Shown: piece by piece, positions 52,107 through 62,751 of the stretch | Layout of the letters: each line of letters opens with the position of its first letter | How positions within the stretch are numbered: position 1 is the first letter of the stretch | Assembly: GCF_015832195.1 (NCBI RefSeq) | Contig: NC_052017.1 | Coordinates: forward strand, 108,412,929-108,476,928 | Source: Motacilla alba alba | Taxonomy: Eukaryota; Chordata; Aves; Passeriformes; Motacillidae | Direction: 5' to 3' | Length of the DNA: 64,000 bases | Program-made: the position numbers and the translations under genes | Notes under the pieces: model-generated | Seen by the model: the letters and a program-made list of their open reading frames with translations, nothing else | What the model was told of the DNA's origin: nothing | Database searches by the model: none

Positions 52107-52196
52107 CTTGTTGGTTTATGCCGCAAATCAATCATCACATCTACAACAGCCTGGGAACAATTGGAAAGTAGGAGAGTGACAGGTACCAGACAGAGG
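52107..52196 (-). CDS. TRAPPC8: TRAPPC8 penultimate coding exon
   Basis: Acceptor GTTTCTCTTTGCAG precedes 52196; donor ACAAG|GTAGTG is at 52107/52106. Length 90 bp. The first base C completes a serine codon with AG from the previous exon. The exon reads LCLVPVTLLLSNCSQAVV then DVMIDLRHKPT and ends on two bases (AG) of the next serine codon. Human has LCLVPVTLLLSNCSKADV, DVIVDLRHKTTS at the same place. Phase is 2 on both sides, matching its neighbours exactly. Confidence 0.95.
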
Positions 52197-53767
52197 CTGC
52201 AAAGAGAAACAGTTCCACAGTAAAGAAAAAAAAGTCTTATTTTGGATAGTCTTAATTATACTCTTACATAGTTAAAATCATTTCCAGTAACACAGAATTT
52301 ATATGTAGTTGTCAGTTGTCAATTATGCCAGAGTCAAGACAGGGTAGGTAGAAATATAATCACTTACACTGACTAGAGCTACTTATAATAAAAGTTGTCA
52401 ATTAAGGCGAACTGCATTGGCTCATTTGGGCCAAATGGAAGTTACCACTTCATCCAGCTGAGAAAGGAGACAAACAGCATGAATATCATCTCAGTTTACA
52501 GGAAATCTGCTTGTATGACATGAGACATTCCAGAATGGGATAACATGGTTCAGTACACTATTTTCTGAATTTCTGGTTGGCATAATTTGACTGGATACTT
52601 TTCTTCTGCACTGCCTCCCATAGAGGAATTGCTGACACTGAGCCTTAAGTTATAACCTGAACAGTGCCCAACAAGAACAGATAGCACATGTATACCTGGA
52701 TTTAATGGAGGCCTTTATACTAAATAAAACTAATACAGTTAATTTATATTCTGCTTGTTCACAATTACTATTATTGTTTCTATAAATATTGCTGCAGCAA
52801 GGAAGACCCCAAGGTATCAACAGGCAGGAACACAAACTAATGCAGCTAAAACAGCTCTATGCATTCAGCAAGTGATTTATGTCACTGGCATTCCTTGCCA
52901 TTGCCTAAACAGTTTAAATATCTTAAATTTGAACTGTAAGAAAAGAACAATTAGAGACTGTCACCAATAAGAGGTGAATGTCTTATAGGGATAATGCATA
53001 CTTTATCACTGTCATTAAAATATAGCACCTTATAGAACATTTAAATGTTAGATTTTAGAAACAAATCCCTTTCTTTTGACAACTTACATTAATTGCTATA
53101 AAAACAGTAACACAGTATGGCTTTCAGACAAAACAACTCAAGCCTAAATAGGTACCCTCATGTTTCAAGTACAATCCATTTAATGTTCAGAACTTAAGCC
53201 AGCGGGTTTATTCATATCATTACAATTTTGAAAGACTCATGGATTTTACAGGCTCCAACCAATTCACTCTAGCAGCAGGCTTTTTGAGAGAGGTTAATAC
53301 TGATATTCTTCCAGGAGACAAGCCCCAGTGATCTGAACTATTACCACTTTTCCTTCTGATGTAAGTCAGAACCATGTGCAGCTAATCTTGGCAAGTGAGA
53401 TGTTGTAGACATAACAGTTCCTTTGAGCTAAAAGTACATCTTTGTTTCTGTCTGGCTTCTCAAAGAAATCACACTGTTTACTCTGACAACAAAAATGAAC
53501 ACAAAGAGAGCAGACTATTTTTTTCAGTAAGTCTGATAACATTACTTGTTAACATTAAAACTGTGAGCTGTGATGTTACAGTCCATTCTTTTTTACATGA
53601 AACTTTCATTTTACCTATAAATTTCTGAAGCAGCAAGTTTAAAAACTGAACAAGATTTCACACTTGCATACCAGACTTTAATATCATAATGCACACAGCA
53701 TCTCTCAAAAGGATTTATGTCCAATTAACAATATTTTTTAAGTTTCTAGAGGTAATGTTTCACTAAC
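52197..53767 (-). other. TRAPPC8: TRAPPC8 intron
   Basis: A 1,571-bp intron from GTTAGTG (53767) to TTTGCAG (52197). It is AT-rich with no repeat element or extra exon recognised. Confidence 0.85.
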
Positions 53768-53913
53768 CTTTTTTGATGAAAAGAATGATTAAATGACTCT
53801 GGATAATGAAGACTTGTCTTAATAAGATTAGAAAGCTGCTCTGGTGTTGGTCTTGCAGGTACTGGTGTGTTTTCTGGTCGAAAAAACTTTAAGAGAACTG
53901 TTTCTGGTAGTTC
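53768..53913 (-). CDS. TRAPPC8: TRAPPC8 coding exon
   Basis: Acceptor AAATTTGTTTCAG precedes GAA at 53913; donor CAAAAAAG|GTTAGTG is at 53768/53767. Length 146 bp, phase 0 in and phase 2 out. Residues: ELPETVLLKFFRPENTPVPA, then RPTPEQLSNLIKTSLHYPES, then FNHSFHQK. The human counterpart contains LLKFFRPEN, EQLSSLIKTSLHYPESFNHP and FHQK, so identity is high. The variable part is TPVPARPTP. Confidence 0.95.
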
Positions 53914-55258
53914 CTGAAACAAATTTAGAGTAACATTGAAAATAGTAACATAAGGTATGAGAAATCCAGTCACAGAAGTTACAATTCTCCATTATGAACT
54001 ATAACTCATAAGGGAAATAAGTTTGCAGCATCATGAAGCTCACATTTTTTTCCAAAATGGTTTGTATTTAAGCATGCTGGATGAGGAACTGGTATGATTT
54101 ATCTGTTACCCTCTTTTGAGACAGATTTCACAGTTGCTTACGAAAACACTATCTGTGCAAGTTTCACAAAAGCACACTACTGTTGCAGTGGTTTGCTAGT
54201 GCTTGAGTTTGGCTTCTAGGGAAAAGGGACAGCATTTACACTGTTCCCTGTTCAGCAGCTGTACGTAACAACAAAAAATTCATCACCTGCCCTAGGAAGT
54301 TCAAAACAGGAAAGACAATGTACAAGTTTCCCAGAACAGATCCAAAGTAAAGCAAATAGAAATTTACAGGAATATGTGAACACCAACAGAAGGACTGAAT
54401 AACAGAGTTTCTTTGAAATTGCATAACAAGCAGTTGCAGATATGAAAGTTATCTTTTGTCCCCAGCTGAAAGCCCAAGACAAGCTCTAACACACTACTTG
54501 GGATTCCTCCTAACCCTTTGGATGGAATGAGTCTCTAAAGCAGAAGAAATTAAGTAATACAGAAAGTTGCAACCAGCTTGCATTTGGTGCAGCGTTTCTG
54601 TCCAACATCATTTAATCTGGTTTGTGAGCAGGATTTATTCAGGAAGGGGCTGCCCTTTAGTACTTGCTCATGAATCTATTCTGCAGAAAATCCATCTTTA
54701 AAGGAAAAAAAGAATTTGCAGCAGTAAATGTCACTGCCTACTAAAAACACATGAAACAAGATTTTAAAAAAGCCACCAGTAAGTTGGTACAGTACAATAA
54801 AGTTAATACTTTTCATTAAAAGGTGATAAATTGTACCTTTTAAGTTGAAAAGAAACAGTACAGGCAATGAAACCTGATTTAAAAACCAAACACACTGGGC
54901 ATTCGGAAATGTGTGTGAACACCATAATCACTGTGCTGATAATACCAGGAAGACACCAAATGTTTTCACAGGCTTGTAAGTCTTCCCTTTGAAAGGAAGA
55001 GTAGTTTTTTCAAAAAGTAATTTGAGAAGAAAAAAAAGATATTCCATAGTAACAATAAAATATAAGTGTTGAATGAGTTTGGTGTTTCCATCCTACCCTA
55101 CCTAACAACGCAAACTGACAGCATGAAACACAGCAGAGATTATAGTTTTTCATTTAAATTATTCTCTCCCCTCAAATCATAGTCCAACCAATTTTCAAGG
55201 CTGCCTTCAACCACACAGCAATACCCTACATACTGTAGTTTGCCCTAGAGTCAATTAC

Positions 55259-55306
55259 CTGTTCCAAGTCCTCCCAATCAGAATTCCCGAGTATTTTTTT
55301 AAAACC
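55259..55306 (-). CDS. candidate 48-bp TRAPPC8 cassette exon
   Basis: On the minus strand, acceptor TATTTGTCTTTTGTAG is followed by 48 bp and a donor, GAACAG|GTAATTG. The length is a multiple of three and the flanking exons meet in phase 0. It is open in that frame and would insert GFKKILGNSDWEDLEQ between PQKQ and ELPETV. The human protein, as I remember it, joins PQKQ directly to EPPE with no insert. So this is either an alternatively used exon, a lineage-specific exon, or a chance decoy with good borders. No transcript evidence is available. Confidence 0.4.
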
Positions 55307-55880
55307 CTACAAAAGACAAATACGAATATTTACCTCTACAAGTAGACAAGAACATCATGAAATGTAGCAGAAACATTTACTGGTGAAAGTGCAGAGTGCT
55401 GTTAATACTTGAAACCTTTAGTTCTAATATTACACCTCTGATGAAGAACTGGAAAGCAGCAAAATTAATCATTTTCCAGCAGAGCTAAACCTTAATTCCA
55501 GCCACTTTCTGGGTGTCAGAGTCAGAAAAGATGTCTGTCTCTCCAAGTTTAGCTGCTCAAACCCTAGGATTTTTGTGATTGTGTACCTAGAACAAAGGCT
55601 AAGATACAACATTTAGCCCACTTTTCTCTTACCTAATGAATGGTTCAGGAAAGAATTAATGACTTCCAAACAATAACCAAGAAGATGTGCATACAGATCA
55701 GAAAGCTACCTAGAGACTGCTAATAAGCGCTAAGCTTAAGGATGCATTAAACTCCTGCCCTACTCTGGAGCTTGTGAAACTGGATCAAGGCTTAAAAAAC
55801 CAAACCAAAAGCCCAACCTACTTGGCACCTGTACCTTCCCTTCAAGAATATACACCAAGCAGTAACAGCCTTATACTCAC

Positions 55881-55961
55881 AAACAAAGCAAAAGAAAAAT
55901 CAAGAACTGAACAGGTGACATTTTGTTGCTGAACTCCTTGATTATCAGTCCAAGTGTAGTA
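55881..55961 (-). other. weak candidate exon, 81 bp
   Basis: The minus strand shows a pyrimidine tract then AAAAGGCAG|TAC at 55961 and a GTGAGTAT donor at 55880. The 81-bp piece is open in the TRAPPC8 phase (YYTWTDNQGVQQQNV, then TCSVLDFSFALF). It lies 574 bp upstream of the 48-bp candidate. The base before the donor is T, and the acceptor is separated from its tract by AAAAGG, so the sites are mediocre. I recognise no protein match. Confidence 0.15.
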
Positions 55962-58900
55962 CTGCCTTTTAAAAGGGAAAAAAATATTCTGACACCTAAA
56001 ATCTGCTTGCTGACCCAGTGTGGTTCTTTGCAAAGCCTCCAGAAGTGTCACAAGCTCCAGTAACCAGCATAAGCTGCATACAAGAAAGCCACGTCAACGG
56101 TTAGGATTGTCCCTTCAAAAAACAGTTATGGTGTAATTTGAGTGTCTCATCAATACAAACAGGTGGAGGTAGAGAGGCTTGACTGGAAGAGGTTGGAAGA
56201 GGGGTGTGTGGTTTGTTATTGTTTTACATTTTACAGCTACATTTTAAAGCTTTTTCAGTTTTGGCTAAAAATACACAACAAGAATTAGCACCAGAACAAC
56301 AGTGCTCCCTCAGTTAGGTTCCAAGAGCTACAAACTGCACAACTGGTGCTTGGAAAGTTGTTTTCTATTTTTAGAAAGCTTCTTGTTGCCCAAAGCCATT
56401 TACAAAGGCCAGCTTCAAACAAATACACTCAAATCTAGACAAAAGATTTCTAATTCAAGTAGAATAATCTCAATAGCTTCACTTATTTGTGTTACAAGAA
56501 AGTCATTAGAGTCTGGTATTGTGCTACTTTAAAATAGTATAAATCATCTCTATATACACTTCTGAAATGGTGCTTCAGTCATTCACACCAGTTTCAGCTC
56601 TCTCCTGCAATTATACTTAGTTAAAAGTTGAAAAAGCAACATTTTAACAATCCAAAGCATCTTTTAATAGATGTAACAGACAGATCTACCCACAATACAT
56701 TCCTCAATATCTTAGAATACATTTTCAAATTGAAAAGTTCTTCCTTTCCATCAGTGATGGTATCTTCACATACAGTCACTTTAAAAGATTTTTATATCCA
56801 ATATTATGCAACCTAAAGTTTTCAGTTTCATAAACAATATTCTTAGAGACTGGGTCAATGTGCCCTTAATCAAACCAGAAAAAGATAAGCACTGTAATTT
56901 GATTTCCAAGTTGTACAGAAAAATCAGCATATTTGCCCCATAAACCACAAGTCACACATAGACAAAAGGATTGACGTGCTCAGTCAAATATGAGGGACCA
57001 GTATGCACAGCACAGTAGAAAAACTAAACAGGAAACACTTGAATGGAACTAAGCATAAGTAAAAGCAGAATATATGAAAGCAGTAGAATAAGAGAGGGAC
57101 ATCTATATGATGTGCTTTTTTCCCTTTCCCATTTTAGATCTGAGAATTTGCATCTTAAAACCTCAATTTTAAGTTGCTTTCTTCAACATGTGACTCATCT
57201 ATATTCATTCTAGTTCTCAACTTACAGAAATGACAACTCCAGGAACAGTATTTTACTGATATCAAGAATAATGCATTTGAAAACAGATACCTTCAGCCCT
57301 GCCCTGCAGTCCATAATGGGTAAAACAGCAGATCAAATGTTGCAACTATTTGTAATATTTCATTTATGACAATAATATAAGCCAGATCTCCCAAACTGGT
57401 ACTGTATCTGCTCCATTAATTGATACAACAGAGTGAAAAATATGTATTTCAGCTTTTGATGTTGATTTACCCTTAAGAACTTTGCTTTTCTTCTACTGAG
57501 GTGGTTTAAGGAAAGTCTTAAATCCTTCCAACAATCTTGTTTTATTCAAGCATTTTCTCCCACATATTCTGTAAAAAAAGTCCTGAACTAGCAAAAGATG
57601 TCAATTCCAGTAATAGGAAAAATAGTTACTTAAACCCTACTCTCTCCTACATTTCAAGAATTCCTGCTTCCAACCAAACTGTTGCTGACTCACTAAGCTG
57701 CATGTATTTTAAGAAGCTGTCTTACCTAAAATTATCCTCTCTGCCTGCATCCATTCTATACACATTTTATGGATTTTGCTTTGGGCTAGCACTGGTCTAA
57801 TACAAAGGATGAAATGTGCAGCCCGGAAGAACATCATGTGCAGTCCTGAAGCACACCTGAAAAGGATGGATGCTATTCCCAACATGCCAACATTCAAATG
57901 ACAAGCCTCTAGGCTGCTTCTCACCTTCCACTGGTGTGAAGTCTTTGCAAACCACAAGTGTGTCAAATGTCCTATTACTTCCACTATTATTTCTATCCCA
58001 CCATATTACACTGCACTTATCTTTCAGAATCTTTTGGATTGAATTCACCAGATCAGAAAATCAGGGAAGAGAGCACTAAGAAATAATATTAATCAACAGC
58101 CCTAACTGTGGCTGGATGTTTAATGCATTTGAAGTTTTTGTGCTTTCACTAATTTAAGGCAGAGAGGTCAAGAAGAAGAGACAGAGTACTTGCATTTCAG
58201 GTGCAATCTTAAGCTGACCTTCAGTTAAAACTAATTGATTCCAAAAAGCATTTTTCAGTAGAGAAATAGAACCTACAGCAATACCACAGTAAAAAAAAAA
58301 CAGCCATGATTTAAAAATACGCAGCTGAATTTGTAAGTGAGGCTTTTATTACTTGGCCTGAAATGGATCTGTTCAAAGCAATTCACTTTAATTACACCTT
58401 ACATGATTTTTTTTCTTCATATATTGCTGCCTGTGACTATTAACATATGACTTTGCGGCACCTTCTGATTCAAGGCAACAAACTATATTTAGCATTTTTT
58501 CCCCTACCTTAAGCCAAATGACATTTTTTCAAAAATACAAATGAGAGGAAAGATAAGAAGATACATGTTTTCCATATAATCCAGAGAGATTTCTATATGA
58601 AACACATAAATGCTTTAACAAAGTCAATATTCTGTGAGTGTTCCTTCTGCACAATACATGTTGACTCCAAACTTCTAGGACATAAAAGTGTAAGTAGCTT
58701 GTCTCATCTCCTGGTAGGCCTACTGTGTCCAGTAGCCTATGCTCAAAAGTAGCACTATTTTGTTATATTAAAAAATCTCTACTGTAAACAACAACAAAAA
58801 ACATCTGTATTCAGTGACAGAAAACCAGCTTTAAAGTCATAGTTATTGTAGTGGTTGGAATGAAAAAGGATTAGTATCTCTAATTCTATTTTGAACAAAC

Positions 58901-59824
58901 ATGGGAAGAAAAGGGAGCACATGAATATGAGCATCAAAAAACTTGTATAGAATTTTACTGCAACTTACCTTTTTAATATGTTGGTACATATAGAAATTTT
59001 ACCAAGAAAAACATTTTAGCCTTTCCCCAAGCCCCGCTGTAACCAGAAGTTATATCTTGATTTTATCAAATTCTATAGCAAGTTATGCTACTGCAGTACA
59101 GGAATAATTGCACCCTGTTGTCTGTTCCACATCCCTGTTGGGCATTAAATGTCCCACAAGGACCCAAGCAGAAGTAACCACCCATCACCGTGGCTCTGTC
59201 AGCAGTCTAACATCTTACAGACATATGAGAATGAATTTATGTCAGTTCACCCAACTACCAATCTACCAGCAACTGCTGGAACAACTTAAACATAACAATG
59301 CTGAAAAATATCAATCTCCTGTTCTTCACCACAGCGCTTTACTGAAGCTTTGTTTCCCTGAACAGTAGTAAGAGCTTCTGTGAATCCAAACTACATATTT
59401 AGAAGCTGGCAAAGAGTTAATCTGAGATACACCACAATAGACAATGTAGCAGAAGCCAACCAGTACAGCGAATCTGACCAAAACATAAAGTAAGTCATCT
59501 CATTTTGTTCAACAGAGTTATTTGATTAATTGTGCTAAGATTTGAGCCATTTCCCAGAGGACTAAAAGAAATAAAGGGAGGGGGTGGGGGGCAGAGAGGA
59601 ATTTTGTTCATGTTTCCTCAATGTCCATTGTAAGACTGTTCTTGGGCTGGGGATAATTGTCTGTGTCTGCCAGACAGATAAAAATTCCTTTGCTGGATAC
59701 AACCGCATGAAGCAAAAGTCAAAAAGAAAGTCACTGTAGGGAAGTACAAACAAAACCCAGCAATAAAGGCAGACAGTGGACTCTTGCATCCTAGGTGACA
59801 CCCTGTTCAGAGTCTGGAATTATT

Positions 59825-59851
59825 CCCCCCCCCCCCCCCCCCCCCCCCCCC
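59825..59851 (+). repeat. poly-C tract, 27 C
   Basis: An uninterrupted run of 27 C in the plus strand inside the 8-kb TRAPPC8 intron. The pre-mRNA would carry 27 G. It may form a quadruplex or i-motif, and its true length is uncertain because homopolymers are error-prone. Confidence 0.9.
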
Positions 59852-61965
59852 GCCAGATCAGAGCAGCCCTCTATCATTTATGAACTGGTAACCCACATGT
59901 GATGGTAAAAAGCATGCACCTCCATCTCCCTCTGCTGTCGAGTCCGCAGAAAACAACCAACTTCACTACTGTCTGCACAAGGCAAATCAGAAACAGTCTA
60001 GAGTAGTTTCCAACCCTGTTCATGACTTAAGAGAATAAATACAGACTTACAAGACAAAATTATACACTGAAAATACTAAATTAGAGGCAAAGTCTGAGTT
60101 TGGGATTTTCTACCACTGCTTCCCCCCAGCTTTTCACCGCTTGTGTTACTTTAAAAGAGCAAAATAATTTAAATACAATTTACAATTCTTAAGAGATTAA
60201 GTACATTGTTTTCTCTATCTAGCCTAATTTAATTCTATTTTGGGGAGTCTTAATTCTGAAATGTGGACTGAATGAAGTGAACTGCTGCAAAGTCTCTAAT
60301 CAATTAATTAGTTACACTTCACCTCCCACCTCAGAGCAGTCTATCTGCTCTCCCCACACTATTATGAGAAAATTTAAAAAAAAAAAAAAGTAGTATGTGA
60401 GGATATGCAATTTCTCAATTCTTAGCAGTCCTGAGATCACAGGTCCTTAAAATTCATGCTAACTCAGGGCTTTGGTTATCATGAGGACACAGAATTTACA
60501 TGTTTATTAAAAAAACATGAGCAGCCAATTACTCTTACAGCAGATTTCAACTGCATGACAATGCAGATGCTTTCTTGCTTCCAACCAAAGTACAGAATGC
60601 TTCAAACGAAGTGTGCTCCTCATACTCAAGGAAGCGAATACAATAATCCATGTAGAATCTATATCAATATAGATATTTGTAATAAAACCTGATGAGAAAT
60701 GGATTTTAGACAGAGAATGGTAATATAGTAGCATGTATTCCTCAAAAAAACATTGAGAGTACATACAGATCCTCCTTGTTGCTGATGGCAGGATCAATTT
60801 TTTTAATTTGAAATTGATTGTGATACAGACAAATAGAATTCCAATCAACAAGAAATGTGAATTTCTATCCATACTCTATTCAGCCATTTGTTTGTTTTAG
60901 GATTCAGATGTGATTAATTTCTATTTTCTCTTCCTATTCATTTGTGAGAACCAGAACGTGACGAGATCAGAAGCTCACAGTATTGTGCCTCCTTACCTTA
61001 GATGCCTACAGAGTGATTTACTGTTCTACAAATACATTAAGGCGGGGAAAGTAATACCTGAGGGGGCAGTTGTCATTAGATTAATACACCCTCTCATACT
61101 GTTCAGCATAGCTAGAGCACATGCGCCAATTCCCATTTATTTCATAGCACAAACAGAACTAAACAGAAAAAATTATCTTAGCAACACACAAATACTTAAA
61201 AGCTTATAAACCAAAGCCAAATGCACAGCTTCAGAGAAATTCAATACTTGCATTACAGCATGGTATTTACAGGAAGACATTTGTCCTGTATTGTTTTGTT
61301 GACAAAATTAGTACATAGTACTCTTTGCTGCAACTTTAAGAGCTCAATAAAAGCTGTTTGTTTGTAATATTGGTAAAAACATTAAGAATGGCACCAAAAC
61401 AAGAGGGAACAGCAATGTGCTGCTCAGGAGAAGTCTAAACAAGCACAAGATTTATTTCCTCTTTTTCTGCACATTATTCTTCTTCATCCACATAAACTGA
61501 ATTTAGTACAGATATTTTTACAGAACCTTATCTGTAACTTCCATAGTTGCTATCAATTCATGTACCAGAAGACAGCCACCAGTTTCTTACAGATGCTGTT
61601 CTCTTTCATCAAGCAAAACAACCATAAACTTCACCATTTTACTAATAACTTTGTTATGAAATAATTACTACCTTTCATACCATTAACAAGTTTCTAGTTC
61701 TACCTCAAACACCAAAGAACAGTTTACTTCAACAACAGCTCATCAACATGCTTACTTGCATATTGCTTTTCTCATGTTTCAAATGGGCCTGGCTAGTTCA
61801 ATACAGAAGACGAAGCAAACCTGGAGTCAGTCAGACTGAATTATTTAGTAATAACACATATCTGATGTTAAGATTCTACAAAAGCTTCCACTTACATACT
61901 AGAGAATTCATTAAGTCTATTTACAGAAAGAAGCAATTATAAGGGAAAACTTCACAGTAGATTAC

Positions 61966-62067
61966 CTGCTTCTGAGGAAATGAAAAGGCCTCCTTCCCAA
62001 CTGCATTAAGGGCAACATGATGCTGGCCCTCCAAAATAAGCTGCTTGCTGTCTTCCACAACATATGC
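61966..62067 (-). CDS. TRAPPC8: TRAPPC8 coding exon
   Basis: Acceptor ATTATGTTCTGTAG precedes GCA at 62067; donor AAGCAG|GTAATC is at 61966/61965. Length 102 bp, phase 0 in and out. Residues AYVVEDSKQLILEGQHHVAL then NAVGKEAFSFPQKQ. Human has the same AYVVEDSKQLILEGQHHV block followed by a variable stretch and GKEAFSYPQKQ. Only the segment after HHV differs noticeably. Confidence 0.95.
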
Positions 62068-62565
62068 CTACAGAACATAATACAAAGACAGAAAGTATCT
62101 TAAGATTCACAACACAGAATTAATGACTGCTCCCTAACTCAGGTGAAACATGCTGTACTGATCAAAACTTAGAGGTTAGCATGACATATTTATGCCAATT
62201 TCCACTGCTTCAAATGAGACTCTTTTCTTCAAAGCAGACTGGGTCACTCTTACTGTTCTGTAAGATCAAGCATTAACAAATCTCTTAGTGTAAGATTTCA
62301 TAATTTTCTCTTTTAAAAGAGAGATTAGAAGAACTGGGTGCATCCAGAGTAATGTAAAAGCATTTAGGGACACTTATTAAAGTAATGGATACTAAGGCTA
62401 TCTTTGCTGCCAGCATCATTATAGTTTGATTGTTTTCAGGAAAAAAAAAATTCACCCATAAATTTCATATGTATATGCCTGAAAGTTCAGGATACCACAT
62501 AAAATTATTTTCTAACTGTAATGGTTCATGTCCAAATTACCACAAAGGCCACAACAATAACATAC
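62068..62565 (-). other. TRAPPC8: TRAPPC8 intron
   Basis: A 498-bp intron from GTATGTTATTG (62565) to TTCTGTAG (62068). Nothing else is seen in it apart from a poly-A tract at about 62442-62450. Confidence 0.85.
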
Positions 62566-62751
62566 CTTCCACAGTACCACAATGTTCAAATCAACTTCAC
62601 TGCATCTTTGTATCAATCTGACTGTTTCATCAAATGATTGTTTCACTGCCCTTTGAGATGCATGAGTATGAGATTGCACATGTGTTCTTTTAAATTCAGA
62701 GGATAAGCTTTGGAAAAAAAAATCTGCACAAGGACTGGCTGAACTTATTAT
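62566..62751 (-). CDS. TRAPPC8: TRAPPC8 coding exon (first visible)
   Basis: A pyrimidine-rich acceptor (TTTTTTTCTCTTGCAG) precedes ATA at 62751; donor TGGAAG|GTATG is at 62566/62565. Length 186 bp, 62 codons, phase 0 out. Residues: IISSASPCADFFFQSLSSEF, then KRTHVQSHTHASQRAVKQSF, then DETVRLIQRCSEVDLNIVVL, then WK. The run HASQR-VKQSFDETVRLIQ and SEVDLNI-VLWK is characteristic of vertebrate TRAPPC8. The preceding exon is not recognised in the remaining 1.25 kb. Confidence 0.95.

Larger units (their letters stand above)
53914..61965 (-). other. TRAPPC8: large TRAPPC8 intron with candidate cassette exons
   Basis: An 8-kb intron from CAG|GTAATC (61965) to TTTGTTTCAG (53914). It contains a strong 48-bp candidate exon (55306-55259), a weak 81-bp candidate (55961-55881), and a 27-C homopolymer (59825-59851; G on the transcribed-sense strand). 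No LINE or LTR is recognised in it. Confidence 0.8.

Noticed and set aside
57925..58048. Minus-strand segment reading like coding sequence (CSVIWWDRNNSGSN...) with a GTGAGA donor at 57924
   Set aside because: An in-frame stop at 58063-58061 leaves only poor acceptors (CCAAAAG, TGAAAG), and I recognise no TRAPPC8 match.
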